A stretch of DNA of 64,000 nucleotides from an uncultured Dysosmobacter sp. GTDB taxonomy: Bacteria > Bacillota > Clostridia > Oscillospirales > Oscillospiraceae. Below, piece after piece: positions 17,174 to 25,960 of the stretch; the first letter of the stretch is position 1, and each line of letters begins with the position of its first letter. A model generated the notes under the pieces. The model had not been told where the DNA came from. It saw only the letters and a program-made list of their open reading frames with translations, and did not search any database. Location: positions 33,269 to 97,268 of the forward strand of contig CAKTHE010000006.1 of the NCBI GenBank assembly GCA_934563745.1. Direction: 5' to 3'. The position numbers and the translations under genes are program-made.

Positions 17174-17205
17174 GCGCGGCGGCTTTTTGAAAAAAGTCGC
17201 CGCGC
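17174..17205. terminator. Long hairpin between LysR and mobA
   Basis: GCGCGGCGGCTTTTT at 17174-17188 pairs with AAAAAGTCGCCGCGC at 17191-17205, with one G-T wobble. It could terminate the upstream LysR transcript or act as a leader structure for mobA. The rest of 17140-17375 holds only a second smaller hairpin (GGAGCGG/CCGCTCC near 17286-17303). Confidence 0.55.
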
Positions 17206-17375
17206 CGGCAAGCTCCCCCCGCAGGGAAGCCCGCAGTTCCTTTTTTCCAAACGGAAGGCAGCCCCGTTTCCGCGGCAGCCCCGGGAGCGGTCTCCCGCTC
17301 CGGCGCAGCGTCCTGCCCGTTCCGGGTTTAGACGCTTTTGCTCAAAGAACCTTTTTCATTCAATTTTTCCCGGCC

Positions 17376-18278
17376 TCATACGTCGGCTGAGAGCTCCTCT
17401 TCCCGGTGCATGCTCTCTACCAGATCCACCAGGCACCGGACACACTGGTTGGACGTCTCCCGGTCCCAGAACAGCCGGATGGTATAGTTGGGGGCACCCA
17501 CCAACGGAACGAACCGCAGCCACTGGTGGTAATTCTCCTCCAGATCCTGGTGCATCACCGAAATGCCCTGATTGGCTGCCACCATCATCAAAAGGCTGGG
17601 CAAATCATCCACAAAGGCCTTGATATCCGGCGTAAATCCGGCCCGGGCCGCCCGCTCGATCACCGCGTTATACGCCGCGGTCGACGTGGAGCGGGAGCGC
17701 ACGATAAACTGCTCAAACTCCAGCTCCTCCATTGAGACGGACTCCCGTCCCGCCAGGGGATGCTCCGGCGCCATGATCACACACTCCGGCACACTGGAGA
17801 GCACGATCTCCCCCTTGGAGGGGCATTTGGAACTGCCCTGGGCCACCACGGCATCCACCCGCTTGGAGTCAAACGCCGCGATCAGGTCCGTGGGATTCAG
17901 CGCTACCAGGTCCAGGCGGATCTTGGGATAGCGCGCCTGAAAGGTATTTGCGATCCGCACCGTCATCGGTTCAAAAATATCCCGCTGATAGCCCAGGCGG
18001 ATCTCGCCCTGCAGTCCCTTCTGCACCGCCGTCACCTTGGAGACGCCGCTGTAATAAAGGGCCATGATCTGGCGGCATTCGTCGGCAAATACTTTCCCGG
18101 CCGGCGTCAGCATCATGCTGTGGGTGCTGCGGATCAGCAGCGTGGCGCCCAGCTCCCGCTCCACCGCCGCAATGGTGCGGCTGAGGTTCGGCTGGGTGAT
18201 ATACAGCGCGGCAGCCGCCTGCGTAAAGCTCAGTGAGTTGGCCAAAGCCAGGAAGCATTCCATTTGAAAGGTCGTCAT
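17376..18278 (-). CDS. LysR family transcriptional regulator
   Basis: A 300-aa LysR regulator. The DNA-binding helix-turn-helix is MTTFQMECFLALANSLSFTQ then AAALYITQPNLSRTIAAVERELG, followed by a substrate-binding domain with IRLGYQRDIFEPM and EIVLSSVPECVIMAPEHPLAG. The start at 18278 has CGGAGTGG upstream. It lies 140 bases downstream of dctM on the same strand, so it may be the last gene of the TRAP operon and regulate it in response to the transported acid. It could also act on the divergent oxidoreductase operon. Both are inferences from position. Confidence 0.9.
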   Translation of the reverse strand: MTTFQMECFLALANSLSFTQAAAALYITQPNLSRTIAAVERELGATLLIRSTHSMMLTPAGKVFADECRQIMALYYSGVSKVTAVQKGLQGEIRLGYQRDIFEPMTVRIANTFQARYPKIRLDLVALNPTDLIAAFDSKRVDAVVAQGSSKCPSKGEIVLSSVPECVIMAPEHPLAGRESVSMEELEFEQFIVRSRSTSTAAYNAVIERAARAGFTPDIKAFVDDLPSLLMMVAANQGISVMHQDLEENYHQWLRFVPLVGAPNYTIRLFWDRETSNQCVRCLVDLVESMHREEELSADV

Positions 18279-18418
18279 ATCAACCACTCCGTCTTTTCCG
18301 TACAGCATCGTTTTTGCGTTCCTTTACGATTTTATTTTACACGAAAATCGCAGTTGATACAAGGACGGACCTTCCCTCAGCGTGATCTATTTCAAGGCTC
18401 ACGCCCGTGTCCCGACAC

Positions 18419-19723
18419 TCAGTGCATCATGTTGGGCAGCCACAGAATGATTCCCGGGAACGCGATCAGCAGCGCCACAACAGCCAGCTCCAGAATCATC
18501 CAGGGCACGCAGCTTTTGAAGATCTGTCCCAGCGTGCTGTCTGCCACGCAGCCCTTCAGCACATACACGTTCAGGCCGACCGGCGGAGAAAGCAGGGAGA
18601 TCTGGATCATAATGATCACCATCACGCCGAACCAGATGGGATCGATCCCAACGGCCTGCATCACCGGGTAGAAGATGGGGATCGTCAGCAGGATCATGCC
18701 CATGGTATCGAAGAACATACCCAGGGGGATGTAGACCAGCAGCAGAATGATCACCATCAGAGTCTTGCTCATATGGGCGTTCACAAAGAGGTTGGTAAAT
18801 GCGGTGGCAAAGCCCACGCGGGTCAGGAACAGCTGGAAGACGTTGGCAGCCATCGAGATCAGCAGGATCATGCAGGTCATCTTGATGGTATCCAGCATGG
18901 CGCTTTTGAACGCCTTCCAGGTCAGGCGCTTTTTGAAAAACGCGATCAGCAGCGCGCCCAGGCAGCCCACGGCGCCGGCCTCAGTGGCGGAGGCAATGCC
19001 CGCGTAAATGGAGCCGATGACAATGATGAACAGGGCCAGGATCGTCCAGGCGTCCTTCAGGGCCACCACTTTTTCCTTAAAGGTATATGTCTCCTTGGAA
19101 AGAGGCGCCTGCTCCGGGTGCAGCTTGCAGCGGATGGTCACATAGCCGATCATGGCCACGGCCATGATGATGCCGGGGAAAATGCCGCCCAGCAGGATCC
19201 GGCCCACGGACTGCTCCGTCGCGATGGCGTACATAACCATGGGAATGCTGGGCGGGATCAGGATGCCCAGCGTGCCGGATCCGGCGATGGTGCCCAGGCT
19301 CAGGTCCCGGTCATAGCCGTAGCGGTCCATCTCGGGCAGGGCGATGCGGGTCATGGCCGCCACCATGCCCACGGAAGAACCGGTGGTCGCGGCAAAGCCG
19401 GCGCAGCAGAACACGGTCGCGGCGGCCAGGCCGCCGGGCAGACGGCCCAGCACCTTGTTGCCCGCGTCATAAAGCTGGGATGTAAGCCCTGCCTCATTGC
19501 ACAGGTTGCCCATCAGGATAAAGAGGGGAATCGTACACATGGAGAAGGACATCAGTGCCGAAGCCGGCGTAGTGGACAGGCTGTAAAATGCCAGGGTCGC
19601 GCCCTTGGTCAGAAGCAGGCCGCCGGAACCGACGATCAGCATGCTCACCGCAATGGGAACACGCAGGCACAACAGCACGATCAGCGCCACAAACGTCAGC
19701 GCTCCAATCAACAGAGGGTTCAT
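18419..19723 (-). CDS. dctM: TRAP transporter large permease (DctM family)
   Basis: A 434-aa membrane protein with about a dozen hydrophobic segments. Family marks include SFSMCTIPLFILMGNL, AATVFCCAGFAATTGSSVGMVAA, SGTLGILIPPSIPMVMYA, TEAGAVGCLGAL and SLLSPPVGLNVYVLKG. This is the sodium-coupled channel of a TRAP carrier for organic acids. It starts inside the dctQ stop (ATGA overlap), so the two membrane subunits are coupled. The order dctP-dctQ-dctM is standard. Confidence 0.95.
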   Translation of the reverse strand: MNPLLIGALTFVALIVLLCLRVPIAVSMLIVGSGGLLLTKGATLAFYSLSTTPASALMSFSMCTIPLFILMGNLCNEAGLTSQLYDAGNKVLGRLPGGLAAATVFCCAGFAATTGSSVGMVAAMTRIALPEMDRYGYDRDLSLGTIAGSGTLGILIPPSIPMVMYAIATEQSVGRILLGGIFPGIIMAVAMIGYVTIRCKLHPEQAPLSKETYTFKEKVVALKDAWTILALFIIVIGSIYAGIASATEAGAVGCLGALLIAFFKKRLTWKAFKSAMLDTIKMTCMILLISMAANVFQLFLTRVGFATAFTNLFVNAHMSKTLMVIILLLVYIPLGMFFDTMGMILLTIPIFYPVMQAVGIDPIWFGVMVIIMIQISLLSPPVGLNVYVLKGCVADSTLGQIFKSCVPWMILELAVVALLIAFPGIILWLPNMMH

Positions 19724-20241
19724 TCCGCCTCCTCCTTTCCTTCCGCAGCCGCAAGCGGCGTACGGTCCTTCAGAATCTGCTCAATCAGATCAATCACCAG
19801 CTGGAACAGCATCATGGTAACGCCCAGGGCGACTGCAAATTTCAAAACATAAACCGGCATGCGAATCGCCGAAAGGTAAATCTCCCGAATGGCGAAGGAC
19901 GCGGCAAACGCCTTCCACGCACAAACCGTAAAGATTGCGAAGATCGCCACGCAGATCACTGCGACCAGCGTGTCCAGCACGCGCTTGCCCCGCTCGGACA
20001 GGCGGTCGTATACCAGGTCCACCGCAATGTGGCCCCGCAGCTGCTGGGTATAGGAAATGCCAAAGTACATCGCCGAGATGTTCATATAAATGCAGATCTC
20101 AGACACGCCGACGATCGGCGAATGAAAGCCGTTGCGCATCACGACCTCCGCCACCATCAGCGCAAAGATGCCGCACAGCAGGATACCGCTGATCCAGCAA
20201 AAGACCGCCGGTATCTTCTTTAAAGCTGCCAAGGTTTTCAT
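19720..20241 (-). CDS. dctQ: TRAP transporter small permease (DctQ family)
   Basis: A 173-aa protein with four predicted membrane helices (for example WISGILLCGIFALMVAEVVMR and VLDTLVAVICVAIFAIFTV). The DctQ-typical segments GVSEICIYMNISAMYFGISYTQQLRGHIAVDL are split across the second and third helices. It scaffolds DctM in the membrane. It is located 83 bases after dctP and overlaps dctM by four bases. Confidence 0.93.
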   Translation of the reverse strand: MKTLAALKKIPAVFCWISGILLCGIFALMVAEVVMRNGFHSPIVGVSEICIYMNISAMYFGISYTQQLRGHIAVDLVYDRLSERGKRVLDTLVAVICVAIFAIFTVCAWKAFAASFAIREIYLSAIRMPVYVLKFAVALGVTMMLFQLVIDLIEQILKDRTPLAAAEGKEEAE

Positions 20242-20324
20242 AGTTACCCCCTTCTTCTCTTCTGAGCGGGGTCAGGGCAGCATTCCGCCGCCCTGACCGC
20301 ACGCTTCGCCGGAACAAAAGTCTC

Positions 20325-21446
20325 TTAGTACAGCTGATAGGAGATATCGTCGGGCTGATACTTCTCCACCAGCGCCTGATACTTGTCCAGGATCTCCTGG
20401 CCGTTGTAGCCGTAGGAATCCGCAGACTTGACAAAGTTGTCATACATGCCGGAGAGGGTATCCTTCCAAACCTGGCGCTGTTCTTCCGAAAGGACGTCCA
20501 CGCTACCGCCGGCATCCTTCACCGCCTGCACGCTGTCCTGCAGGGCCGTGGTCATAAACTGATCGCCGGAATAGACATCCACGAAGGAGTCATACACCGT
20601 GGCAAATGCCTCCTGCAGATCGGCAGGCAGAGACTCCCAGACGTCCTTGTTCATGTACATGCTGGAGGTGGTGTACGTACCGATGCCGGAGAAGATGAAG
20701 TGCTTGGAAACTTCCTGCAGCTTGAAGTTCGTGGACAGGGTGATGGGCAGGCCGGTGGCGGCATCCACGGTCTTGCGCTCCAACGCCTCATAGACTTCGG
20801 ACGCAGCCATGGTCACAGGTGCGGCACCCAGCGTCTTCATCTCTTCGTTCACGGCGCCCATGGCACGGATCTTCAGGCCCTTCATGTCATCGATGCCCTT
20901 GATCTCCTTATTGGAGATGATCACGACCTCGGAGGGGCACACCACGCCGACATTGTGCACGTTGGCGTCGTCGCACATCTTCTGGAAGGGCTCATAGGTG
21001 TTGAACATTTCGGTCAGAGCCTTATTGGCGACCCATTCCGAAGTGGTCATATAGGGCAGCGTTGCCACAAAGGTGGGATACATCTGCGTCTCAAAGAATC
21101 CCTCGGGCACAAAGGCCAGATCCACCAGGCCGCTGCTGACCGCCGTCAGGGAATCGGTGGCAGACACCAGCGCGCCGCCGAAGGACATGTCAAACTGCAG
21201 GCGGCCGCCGGTGGCCTCCGTGACCTGCTCCAGATAATACTTCAGGCTGGCGCCGTCCACGCTGGTTTCCGTCAGGTGAGTGGCAAAGGACAGGGTGTAG
21301 GTTTTTCCATCGTCCGCACCGCCGGAGCTGGCTGCACTGCCGCCGCCCTGGGTCCCGCCGCCGGAACCGCCGCAGCCGGTCAGGGTCGCCACGGCCATGG
21401 CCGCGGCCAGGATCATCGCGAAGAGTCGTTTGGTGGTTGCTTTCAT
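20325..21446 (-). CDS. dctP: TRAP transporter solute-binding lipoprotein (DctP family)
   Basis: A 373-aa extracellular binding protein. The signal peptide ends in lipobox LTGC (Cys about 25), followed by a Gly/Ser linker. DctP-family marks are YTLSFATHLTETS near the start, EVVIISNKEIKGIDDMKGLKIR (the canonical K-x-x-x-D-x-x-G-x-K-I-R region) and ALERKTVDAATGLP. The ligand is usually a carboxylate bound by a conserved Arg, here probably in GLKIRAMG. The leader is long: a good promoter places the start of transcription near 21581, so about 135 untranslated bases precede the gene, including a hairpin. Confidence 0.94.
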   Translation of the reverse strand: MKATTKRLFAMILAAAMAVATLTGCGGSGGGTQGGGSAASSGGADDGKTYTLSFATHLTETSVDGASLKYYLEQVTEATGGRLQFDMSFGGALVSATDSLTAVSSGLVDLAFVPEGFFETQMYPTFVATLPYMTTSEWVANKALTEMFNTYEPFQKMCDDANVHNVGVVCPSEVVIISNKEIKGIDDMKGLKIRAMGAVNEEMKTLGAAPVTMAASEVYEALERKTVDAATGLPITLSTNFKLQEVSKHFIFSGIGTYTTSSMYMNKDVWESLPADLQEAFATVYDSFVDVYSGDQFMTTALQDSVQAVKDAGGSVDVLSEEQRQVWKDTLSGMYDNFVKSADSYGYNGQEILDKYQALVEKYQPDDISYQLY

Positions 21447-21479
21447 TCTTTTCGTCCTCCTTGTTTATTTACAAAAGCA

Positions 21480-21511
21480 CATATGCCGCAAATCGCCCCC
21501 GCGGCCATATG
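21480..21511 (-). promoter_or_regulatory. Leader hairpin of the dctPQM transcript
   Basis: CATATGCCGC at 21480-21489 pairs with GCGGCCATATG at 21501-21511, with one bulged base. It lies in the predicted untranslated leader, 35-65 bases before the dctP start. Confidence 0.4.
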
Positions 21512-21550
21512 TTTTGCACACGGGCAAGACCGGTCCGTTCGCAGAACAAG

Positions 21551-21576
21551 CCTATTAAACATATCTTTTAAATAGG
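21551..21576. promoter_or_regulatory. Inverted repeat at the dctP transcription start
   Basis: CCTATT at 21551-21556 mirrors AATAGG at 21571-21576, with further A/T symmetry outside. It lies immediately downstream of the dctP -10 element, a position that suits a repressor operator. Confidence 0.45.
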
Positions 21577-21587
21577 TTTATTTGGAG

Positions 21588-21616
21588 AGCATAGAAGATT
21601 TTTCTCCCCCTGTCAA
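21588..21616 (-). promoter_or_regulatory. Sigma-A-type promoter for dctPQM
   Basis: On the minus strand, -35 TTGACA (21616-21611) and -10 TATGCT (21593-21588) are separated by exactly 17 bases. Confidence 0.8.
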
Positions 21617-21707
21617 GGCCGTTCGCTGATTTTACAAACTTTTTTCTTTCCGCCTTTGTCGCCTCCGGTCTTTTCGAGTGCATCATACCGCAGTTTTCCG
21701 CCGAGTG

Positions 21708-21868
21708 GTCATAAGCGTTTTAAAAGAGCATTATTCAAATCCGGTATAAATGGCCAAAAAGTCAGGTTTGCGTCTCGTAAAATCCGTTATTATGACCGGA
21801 TTTTGTCGAAAAAGTCCCGTTTTTGAGTCCTTGCAAAATCAGAATAACCGTTATGCATCCCCGGTCAT
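21708..21868. repeat. Repeated TTATGACC / ATCCGnTAT motifs and palindrome
   Basis: GGTCATAA at about 21708 and TTATGACC at 21790-21797 are inverse copies. ATCCGGTAT (about 21738), ATCCGTTAT (21782) and AACCGTTAT (about 21846) are near-direct repeats, two of them followed by CCGG. A palindrome AAAATCCG-N10-CGGATTTT spans 21779-21804. AAAAAGTC occurs twice and its inverse GACTTTTT once. This looks like a multi-site operator upstream of the oxidoreductase promoter. Confidence 0.55.
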
Positions 21869-21897
21869 TGACTTTTTGACCGCAGGGGCTCTACTAT
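21868..21897 (+). promoter_or_regulatory. Sigma-A-type promoter for the oxidoreductase operon
   Basis: -35 TTGACT (21868-21873) and -10 TACTAT (21892-21897) are separated by 18 bases, 80 bases before the first gene. Confidence 0.65.
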
Positions 21898-21977
21898 AAA
21901 GTTGCTATTGAAATGCGGCTGAAGTGCGCCGCATTTCCAAAATCGACCCATCCTCAATTCTGAAGGAGGAATTGCCC

Positions 21978-23255
21978 ATGGAGCAGATCGCCATTCTCGG
22001 GTTCGGCTGCGCCGGCTATCATTGTTTGAAGACCCTGCGGGCCTATGGCTCGGACGCGCAGGTGGATGTGTATACCGACACGGACCTGCCGCCCTGCAAC
22101 CCCATGCTCACCACCTACTATGTAAAGGGAAAGATCCCCTATGAGGCCCTGTTCCCCTTTGGGAGCATGGAAGATATTCAAAAGGAGCTGCACTTTACCT
22201 GGTTCCCAAAAACGCTGGTGGAAAAGCTGGATGCTTCCACCAAGACCCTGACGCTTCCCGACGGAACGCAGCGTCGTTACGACAAAATCCTGCTGGCCAC
22301 CGGCACGCACGCCTTTTCTCCGCCTGTGGGCGATCTCCCGGCGGAGCGGGTCTTCACCATGCGCACCGTCCGGGATGCCACCCACCTGCGGGACGCTCTG
22401 TCCCAGCACCGGTACCGCCGCGTATTGGTCACCGGCGCCATGATGGTCGGCATCAAGCTGGTGGAGCTGCTGGTGGACCGGGGCATTGAGTGCGTCTTTT
22501 CCGATCTGGCCCCGCATGTATTTCCGCTGGCTGCCTTTGACGAGGCCTCGGAGCGGGTCGAGGCGCTGCTGCGCCGCAAGGGCGTGGATCTGCGCTTCGG
22601 CGTCAAGGTCGAGCAGGCCCAGCTTGCCGACGACGGCATGGCCGACATCCGCTTCAGCGACGGATCCACCACCCGGGCAGACATCGCCATTATGTGCATC
22701 GGCATCCGGCCCAACCTTTCCATGCTGGATCCCACTCAGTTCAAAATGGGCAAGGGCATCCAGGTAGATGCACATATGGAATCCTCGGTTCCCGGCATCT
22801 ATGCTGCCGGCGACTGCTGCGACGCGCTGGATCTGCAGGTGCGCGCGCCCCGGCAAATCGGTCTGTGGGCCAACGCCGGCTATCAGGGCGACACCGCCGG
22901 CGCCAGCATGTGCGGTGCCAGTCTTCCTTACGGCGGCGATATCGCCCACAACATTACGCACTTTTTGGGAATCGACTTCATCTCGTTCGGCGACAAGACC
23001 CTTCCGGGTGAAAAGACCGTCTTCCTGGACGAAGACGACAAGTACATCATCGCCACCGTGCGCGACGGACAGATCCAGTGCATCAACATTCTGAACCTGT
23101 TTGAAAACTGCGGAACGATCAAAAATTACATGATGCGCCGCCTCAATGACCCCAACACGCCGCCCTCCCCTCAGCTGGATGGGCTGATGCTGAAAAATGG
23201 GGTCCCGCAGACATTGATCGACGTTTTAGGAGGGAACCGCCATGACGGAAACTGA
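21978..23255 (+). CDS. FAD-dependent pyridine-nucleotide oxidoreductase, electron-input subunit candidate
   Basis: A 425-aa flavoprotein of the two-dinucleotide-domain class. The FAD loop is AILGFGCAGYHCLKTL at the N-terminus and the second FAD contact is SVPGIYAAGDCCDALD. The NAD(P) domain has VLVTGAMMVGIKLVELLVDRG, in which the usual GxGxxG is degenerate. There is no redox CxxxxC pair, so it is not a disulfide reductase; it resembles NADH oxidase/ferredoxin reductase-type proteins (NirB N-domain, HcaD). A 100-residue C-terminal domain follows. It starts at 21978 after GAAGGAGG and overlaps the molybdo-subunit gene by 14 bases. Inference: it passes electrons from NAD(P)H to the FeS and Mo subunits. 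Confidence 0.85.
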   Translation: MEQIAILGFGCAGYHCLKTLRAYGSDAQVDVYTDTDLPPCNPMLTTYYVKGKIPYEALFPFGSMEDIQKELHFTWFPKTLVEKLDASTKTLTLPDGTQRRYDKILLATGTHAFSPPVGDLPAERVFTMRTVRDATHLRDALSQHRYRRVLVTGAMMVGIKLVELLVDRGIECVFSDLAPHVFPLAAFDEASERVEALLRRKGVDLRFGVKVEQAQLADDGMADIRFSDGSTTRADIAIMCIGIRPNLSMLDPTQFKMGKGIQVDAHMESSVPGIYAAGDCCDALDLQVRAPRQIGLWANAGYQGDTAGASMCGASLPYGGDIAHNITHFLGIDFISFGDKTLPGEKTVFLDEDDKYIIATVRDGQIQCINILNLFENCGTIKNYMMRRLNDPNTPPSPQLDGLMLKNGVPQTLIDVLGGNRHDGN

Positions 23256-25380
23256 AAAGCTGCTCAAGGCCAAAATTCCTTGCGCGGAAACCGGCATTGA
23301 AGTCAAGCATACGCTGTGCTCGATCTGTGACCCGCTGTTTCACTGCGGTATCAATGCCTACATCAAAGACGGAACGGTCGTGAAGTTGGAAGGCACGCCC
23401 GGTTATCCCGGCAGCAACGGCCACCTCTGCCCCAAGGGCAACTCCAGCCGGGAATACATCTATCGGAAGGACCGGATCCGGACGCCCCTGCGTCGGGTCG
23501 GTCCCCGGGGCAGCGGCGAATTTGAGGCCATTTCCTGGGATGAAGCATACCGGATCATCGCCGAAAATCTGAACCGTATCAAAGCCCAGTACGGCCCGGA
23601 ATCCGTGATTTTCTACTCCGGCTATGCCAAGTGGTACCGCTCGTTCCTGCAGCGGCTGTGCTATGACTTCGGCTCTCCCAACTTCGGCACGGAGTCATCC
23701 ACCTGCCATATGGCCACGGTGGAAGCCTGGAAGGACATGTGCGGCAGCTTTTCTGTTCCGGATACCCGCAATGCCGCCACTTATCTCGCCTGGGCCTGCA
23801 ATCCCTTCCACTCCAAGCCCAATCAGGCCGCCGGTCTGTTTGACGCCAAGGAGCGAGGCCAGAAGATCGTGGTCATTGATCCCCGCATCACCCCCCTGGT
23901 CACGCAGATCGCCGACCTGCATCTGCGCATCAAACCCGGCACCGACGGTGCCCTGGCCCTGGGCATGGGCAAGCTGATCATCGACAACGACTGGGTCGAT
24001 CACGACTATGTGGACCACTATGTCCACGGCTTCGATCGCTACGCCGAGATGGTTCAGAAATATGACCTGGACACGGTGGCCAAGATCACCGATCTGAACC
24101 CGGCCGACATTGAAAAGGCCACCGAGTGGTTTGCGACCAACAAGCCCTCCTGCATCTCTCAGAGCGGCGCCCCCATCGTTCACCACCGCAACGGCTATCA
24201 AAACTTCAAGGCCATCATGGCCCTGACCGCCATCACCGGCAACTACGATGCCGTGGGCGGCATGATGCCCATCGGCGAGACCTATTCGCATCAGTGGGCC
24301 AATTTCGAGACCCGCGAGCATGAATTCACCCATGCCAACCGCACCGACAACTGTGACCTGCGCATCGGCTATGACCGTTTCCCGGTATGGAAGGCGTTTT
24401 TGGACGAGGATCAGATGACAGACTTTATCCGCCAGTCGGAGACCAAGCAGCCTTATGAACTGCACGCCATGGCCGCCTTCGGTCTCAACGACCGGATGCT
24501 TCCGGAGGCCAACCGCATTCGCAAGGCACTGGACCGCATGGACTTTGTTATGAGCACGGAGATCTTCATGACCGAGGTCTGCAAGCATTCCGACATCGTG
24601 CTGCCTGCCTGCACCTCGTTCGAGCGGGAAGAGCTTCGCGTCTATCCCGGCGGCTGGTGCAATTATGTGACGCCGGTCATCAAGCCGCTGTATGAAAGCC
24701 GCCCGGACAGCCAGATCATTGCCGAGCTGACGGCGGCTCTGGGAATTGACGACCCGCTGCTGCGCTCCGGCTATCGGGAGTGCGTGCGCTGGATGCTGGG
24801 CAACTGCAAGCTGGATTTCGATGCGATGGTCGCCAGTGATATGCCCGTTATGGCGCCGGATGCCAAGCCGTTTGCGCCCAGAGCCCTCTCCCAGGCGGGC
24901 TTCCATACGCCCACCGGTAAATTTGAGCTTTACTCTGAAACCATCGCCGCCATCAACCGGCCGGATCTCAATCCTCTGCCGGACTATGAAACCCCGGATG
25001 ACGGTGTGGATCCCGAGGCTTATCCCTTCATCCTCTCCATCGGTGCCCGGCTTCCCTTCGCCCTGCACAGCCGGCTGCACGATGTGCCGTGGACCCGGAG
25101 CCTCCGCCCCCACCCCATGGCCGACCTGAACGATGAAGACGCCAAGCGTCTGGGCATCGCCTATGACGATGTGATCACCCTGACGTCCGTCACCAACTCC
25201 ATCACGGTCCGTGCCAACCCCACCCCGATGATCAAGCCCGGCACCGTGCAGATGTACCACGGCTACAAGGAAGCGGACGCCAACGAGCTGGTATCCTGCG
25301 ACCATCTGGACCCCTACTCCGGCTATCCGGGCTATAACTTCGTGCACTGCAAAATCACCAAAGGGGGCGTCGAACAATGA
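23242..25380 (+). CDS. Molybdopterin (bis-MGD) oxidoreductase catalytic subunit, DMSO-reductase family
   Basis: A 712-aa catalytic subunit. The N-terminal 4Fe-4S ligands are Cys26, Cys29, Cys35 and Cys63 (CSICDPLFHC ... LCPKGN). The Molybdopterin domain follows (ISWDEAYRIIAENL, then SVIFYSGYAKW), with Cys155 in ESSTC as the likely Mo ligand, and a C-terminal dinucleotide-binding domain. There is no twin-arginine signal, so it acts in the cytoplasm. The substrate is not readable from sequence. Polysulfide/thiosulfate-type, aromatic dehydroxylase and related reductases share this size class. The neighbouring TRAP carrier suggests an imported small carboxylate. It overlaps the flavoprotein gene and the ferredoxin gene (ATGA), giving a tightly coupled three-gene operon. 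Confidence 0.9.
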   Translation: MTETEKLLKAKIPCAETGIEVKHTLCSICDPLFHCGINAYIKDGTVVKLEGTPGYPGSNGHLCPKGNSSREYIYRKDRIRTPLRRVGPRGSGEFEAISWDEAYRIIAENLNRIKAQYGPESVIFYSGYAKWYRSFLQRLCYDFGSPNFGTESSTCHMATVEAWKDMCGSFSVPDTRNAATYLAWACNPFHSKPNQAAGLFDAKERGQKIVVIDPRITPLVTQIADLHLRIKPGTDGALALGMGKLIIDNDWVDHDYVDHYVHGFDRYAEMVQKYDLDTVAKITDLNPADIEKATEWFATNKPSCISQSGAPIVHHRNGYQNFKAIMALTAITGNYDAVGGMMPIGETYSHQWANFETREHEFTHANRTDNCDLRIGYDRFPVWKAFLDEDQMTDFIRQSETKQPYELHAMAAFGLNDRMLPEANRIRKALDRMDFVMSTEIFMTEVCKHSDIVLPACTSFEREELRVYPGGWCNYVTPVIKPLYESRPDSQIIAELTAALGIDDPLLRSGYRECVRWMLGNCKLDFDAMVASDMPVMAPDAKPFAPRALSQAGFHTPTGKFELYSETIAAINRPDLNPLPDYETPDDGVDPEAYPFILSIGARLPFALHSRLHDVPWTRSLRPHPMADLNDEDAKRLGIAYDDVITLTSVTNSITVRANPTPMIKPGTVQMYHGYKEADANELVSCDHLDPYSGYPGYNFVHCKITKGGVEQ

Positions 25381-25880
25381 AACGCTTGGTTCTGGACCTG
25401 GATATGTCCCGCTGCTCCGCCTGCGGAGCCTGCGCCATTGCCTGCATGGATCAAAACGACATTGATGTGGAGCACGGCATGCTTCCGTTCCGCACGGTCT
25501 TTACCGGAGCAAAGGACCATCAGTTCGTATACATGTCCATCTCCTGTATGCACTGCACCAATGCGCCGTGCATCATGGGCTGCCCGGTGGGCTGCCTGCG
25601 CAAGGATCCGGCCACCAATCTGACCATTTATGACAATACCAACTGCATCGGCTGCCACAGCTGCTCCATGGCCTGTCCCTTCGGCGCCCCGTCCTTTGGC
25701 GCAGACGGAAAGATGATCAAGTGCGACGGCTGCCTGACCCGCGTGCAGCATGGCTATCAGCCTGCCTGCGTGGCGACCTGTCCCACGGGCGCACTGAAGA
25801 TGATCGAGGTGGACGATGCCGTGGAAGAACATCGGGCCGACTCGCTGCGCTCCCTGACGGAAAAGATCGTCAGCGGCTGA
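25377..25880 (+). CDS. Four-cluster ferredoxin subunit of the molybdo-oxidoreductase
   Basis: A 167-aa DmsB/HybA-type electron-transfer subunit. Four cysteine groups are visible: CSACGACAIAC, CMHCTNAPCIMGCPVGC, CIGCHSCSMACPFG and CDGCLTRV ... CVATCP, enough for four 4Fe-4S clusters. No signal peptide or membrane segment exists and no membrane anchor gene follows, so the enzyme is a soluble cytoplasmic complex rather than a quinol-linked respiratory one. It starts inside the stop of the catalytic gene and is followed by two strong terminators. Confidence 0.92.
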   Translation: MKRLVLDLDMSRCSACGACAIACMDQNDIDVEHGMLPFRTVFTGAKDHQFVYMSISCMHCTNAPCIMGCPVGCLRKDPATNLTIYDNTNCIGCHSCSMACPFGAPSFGADGKMIKCDGCLTRVQHGYQPACVATCPTGALKMIEVDDAVEEHRADSLRSLTEKIVSG

Positions 25881-25960
25881 GTACCGGCCGCCGCTTTCGG
25901 AAGGACTGCCGATACCCGCCGGCTTCCGTTCTCTGTTCCCAAGCTCTGTCCCTCCCAAAC

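Larger units (their letters stand above)
21447..21977. other. 531-base divergent control region between dctP and the oxidoreductase operon
   Basis: No gene is seen here. The region holds a strong promoter on each strand, a leader hairpin on the dctP side, an inverted repeat at the dctP transcription start, and several near-copies of an (A/T)CCGnTAT/TTATGACC motif with associated AAAAAGTC blocks. These are listed as separate features. Confidence 0.7.

Noticed and set aside
17140..17375. Moco riboswitch upstream of mobA
   Set aside because: The spacer holds two simple hairpins but I could not recognise the conserved core of the Moco RNA; a covariance-model search would decide.
21924..21977. 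Upstream extension of the FAD oxidoreductase by 18 residues
   Set aside because: It starts within the leader, has no ribosome site, and precedes the strong AAGGAGG that serves the ATG at 21978.
23695..25377. A 560-aa minus-strand open frame
   Set aside because: Shadow of the molybdo-oxidoreductase catalytic gene; composition follows the complementary codons of that gene.
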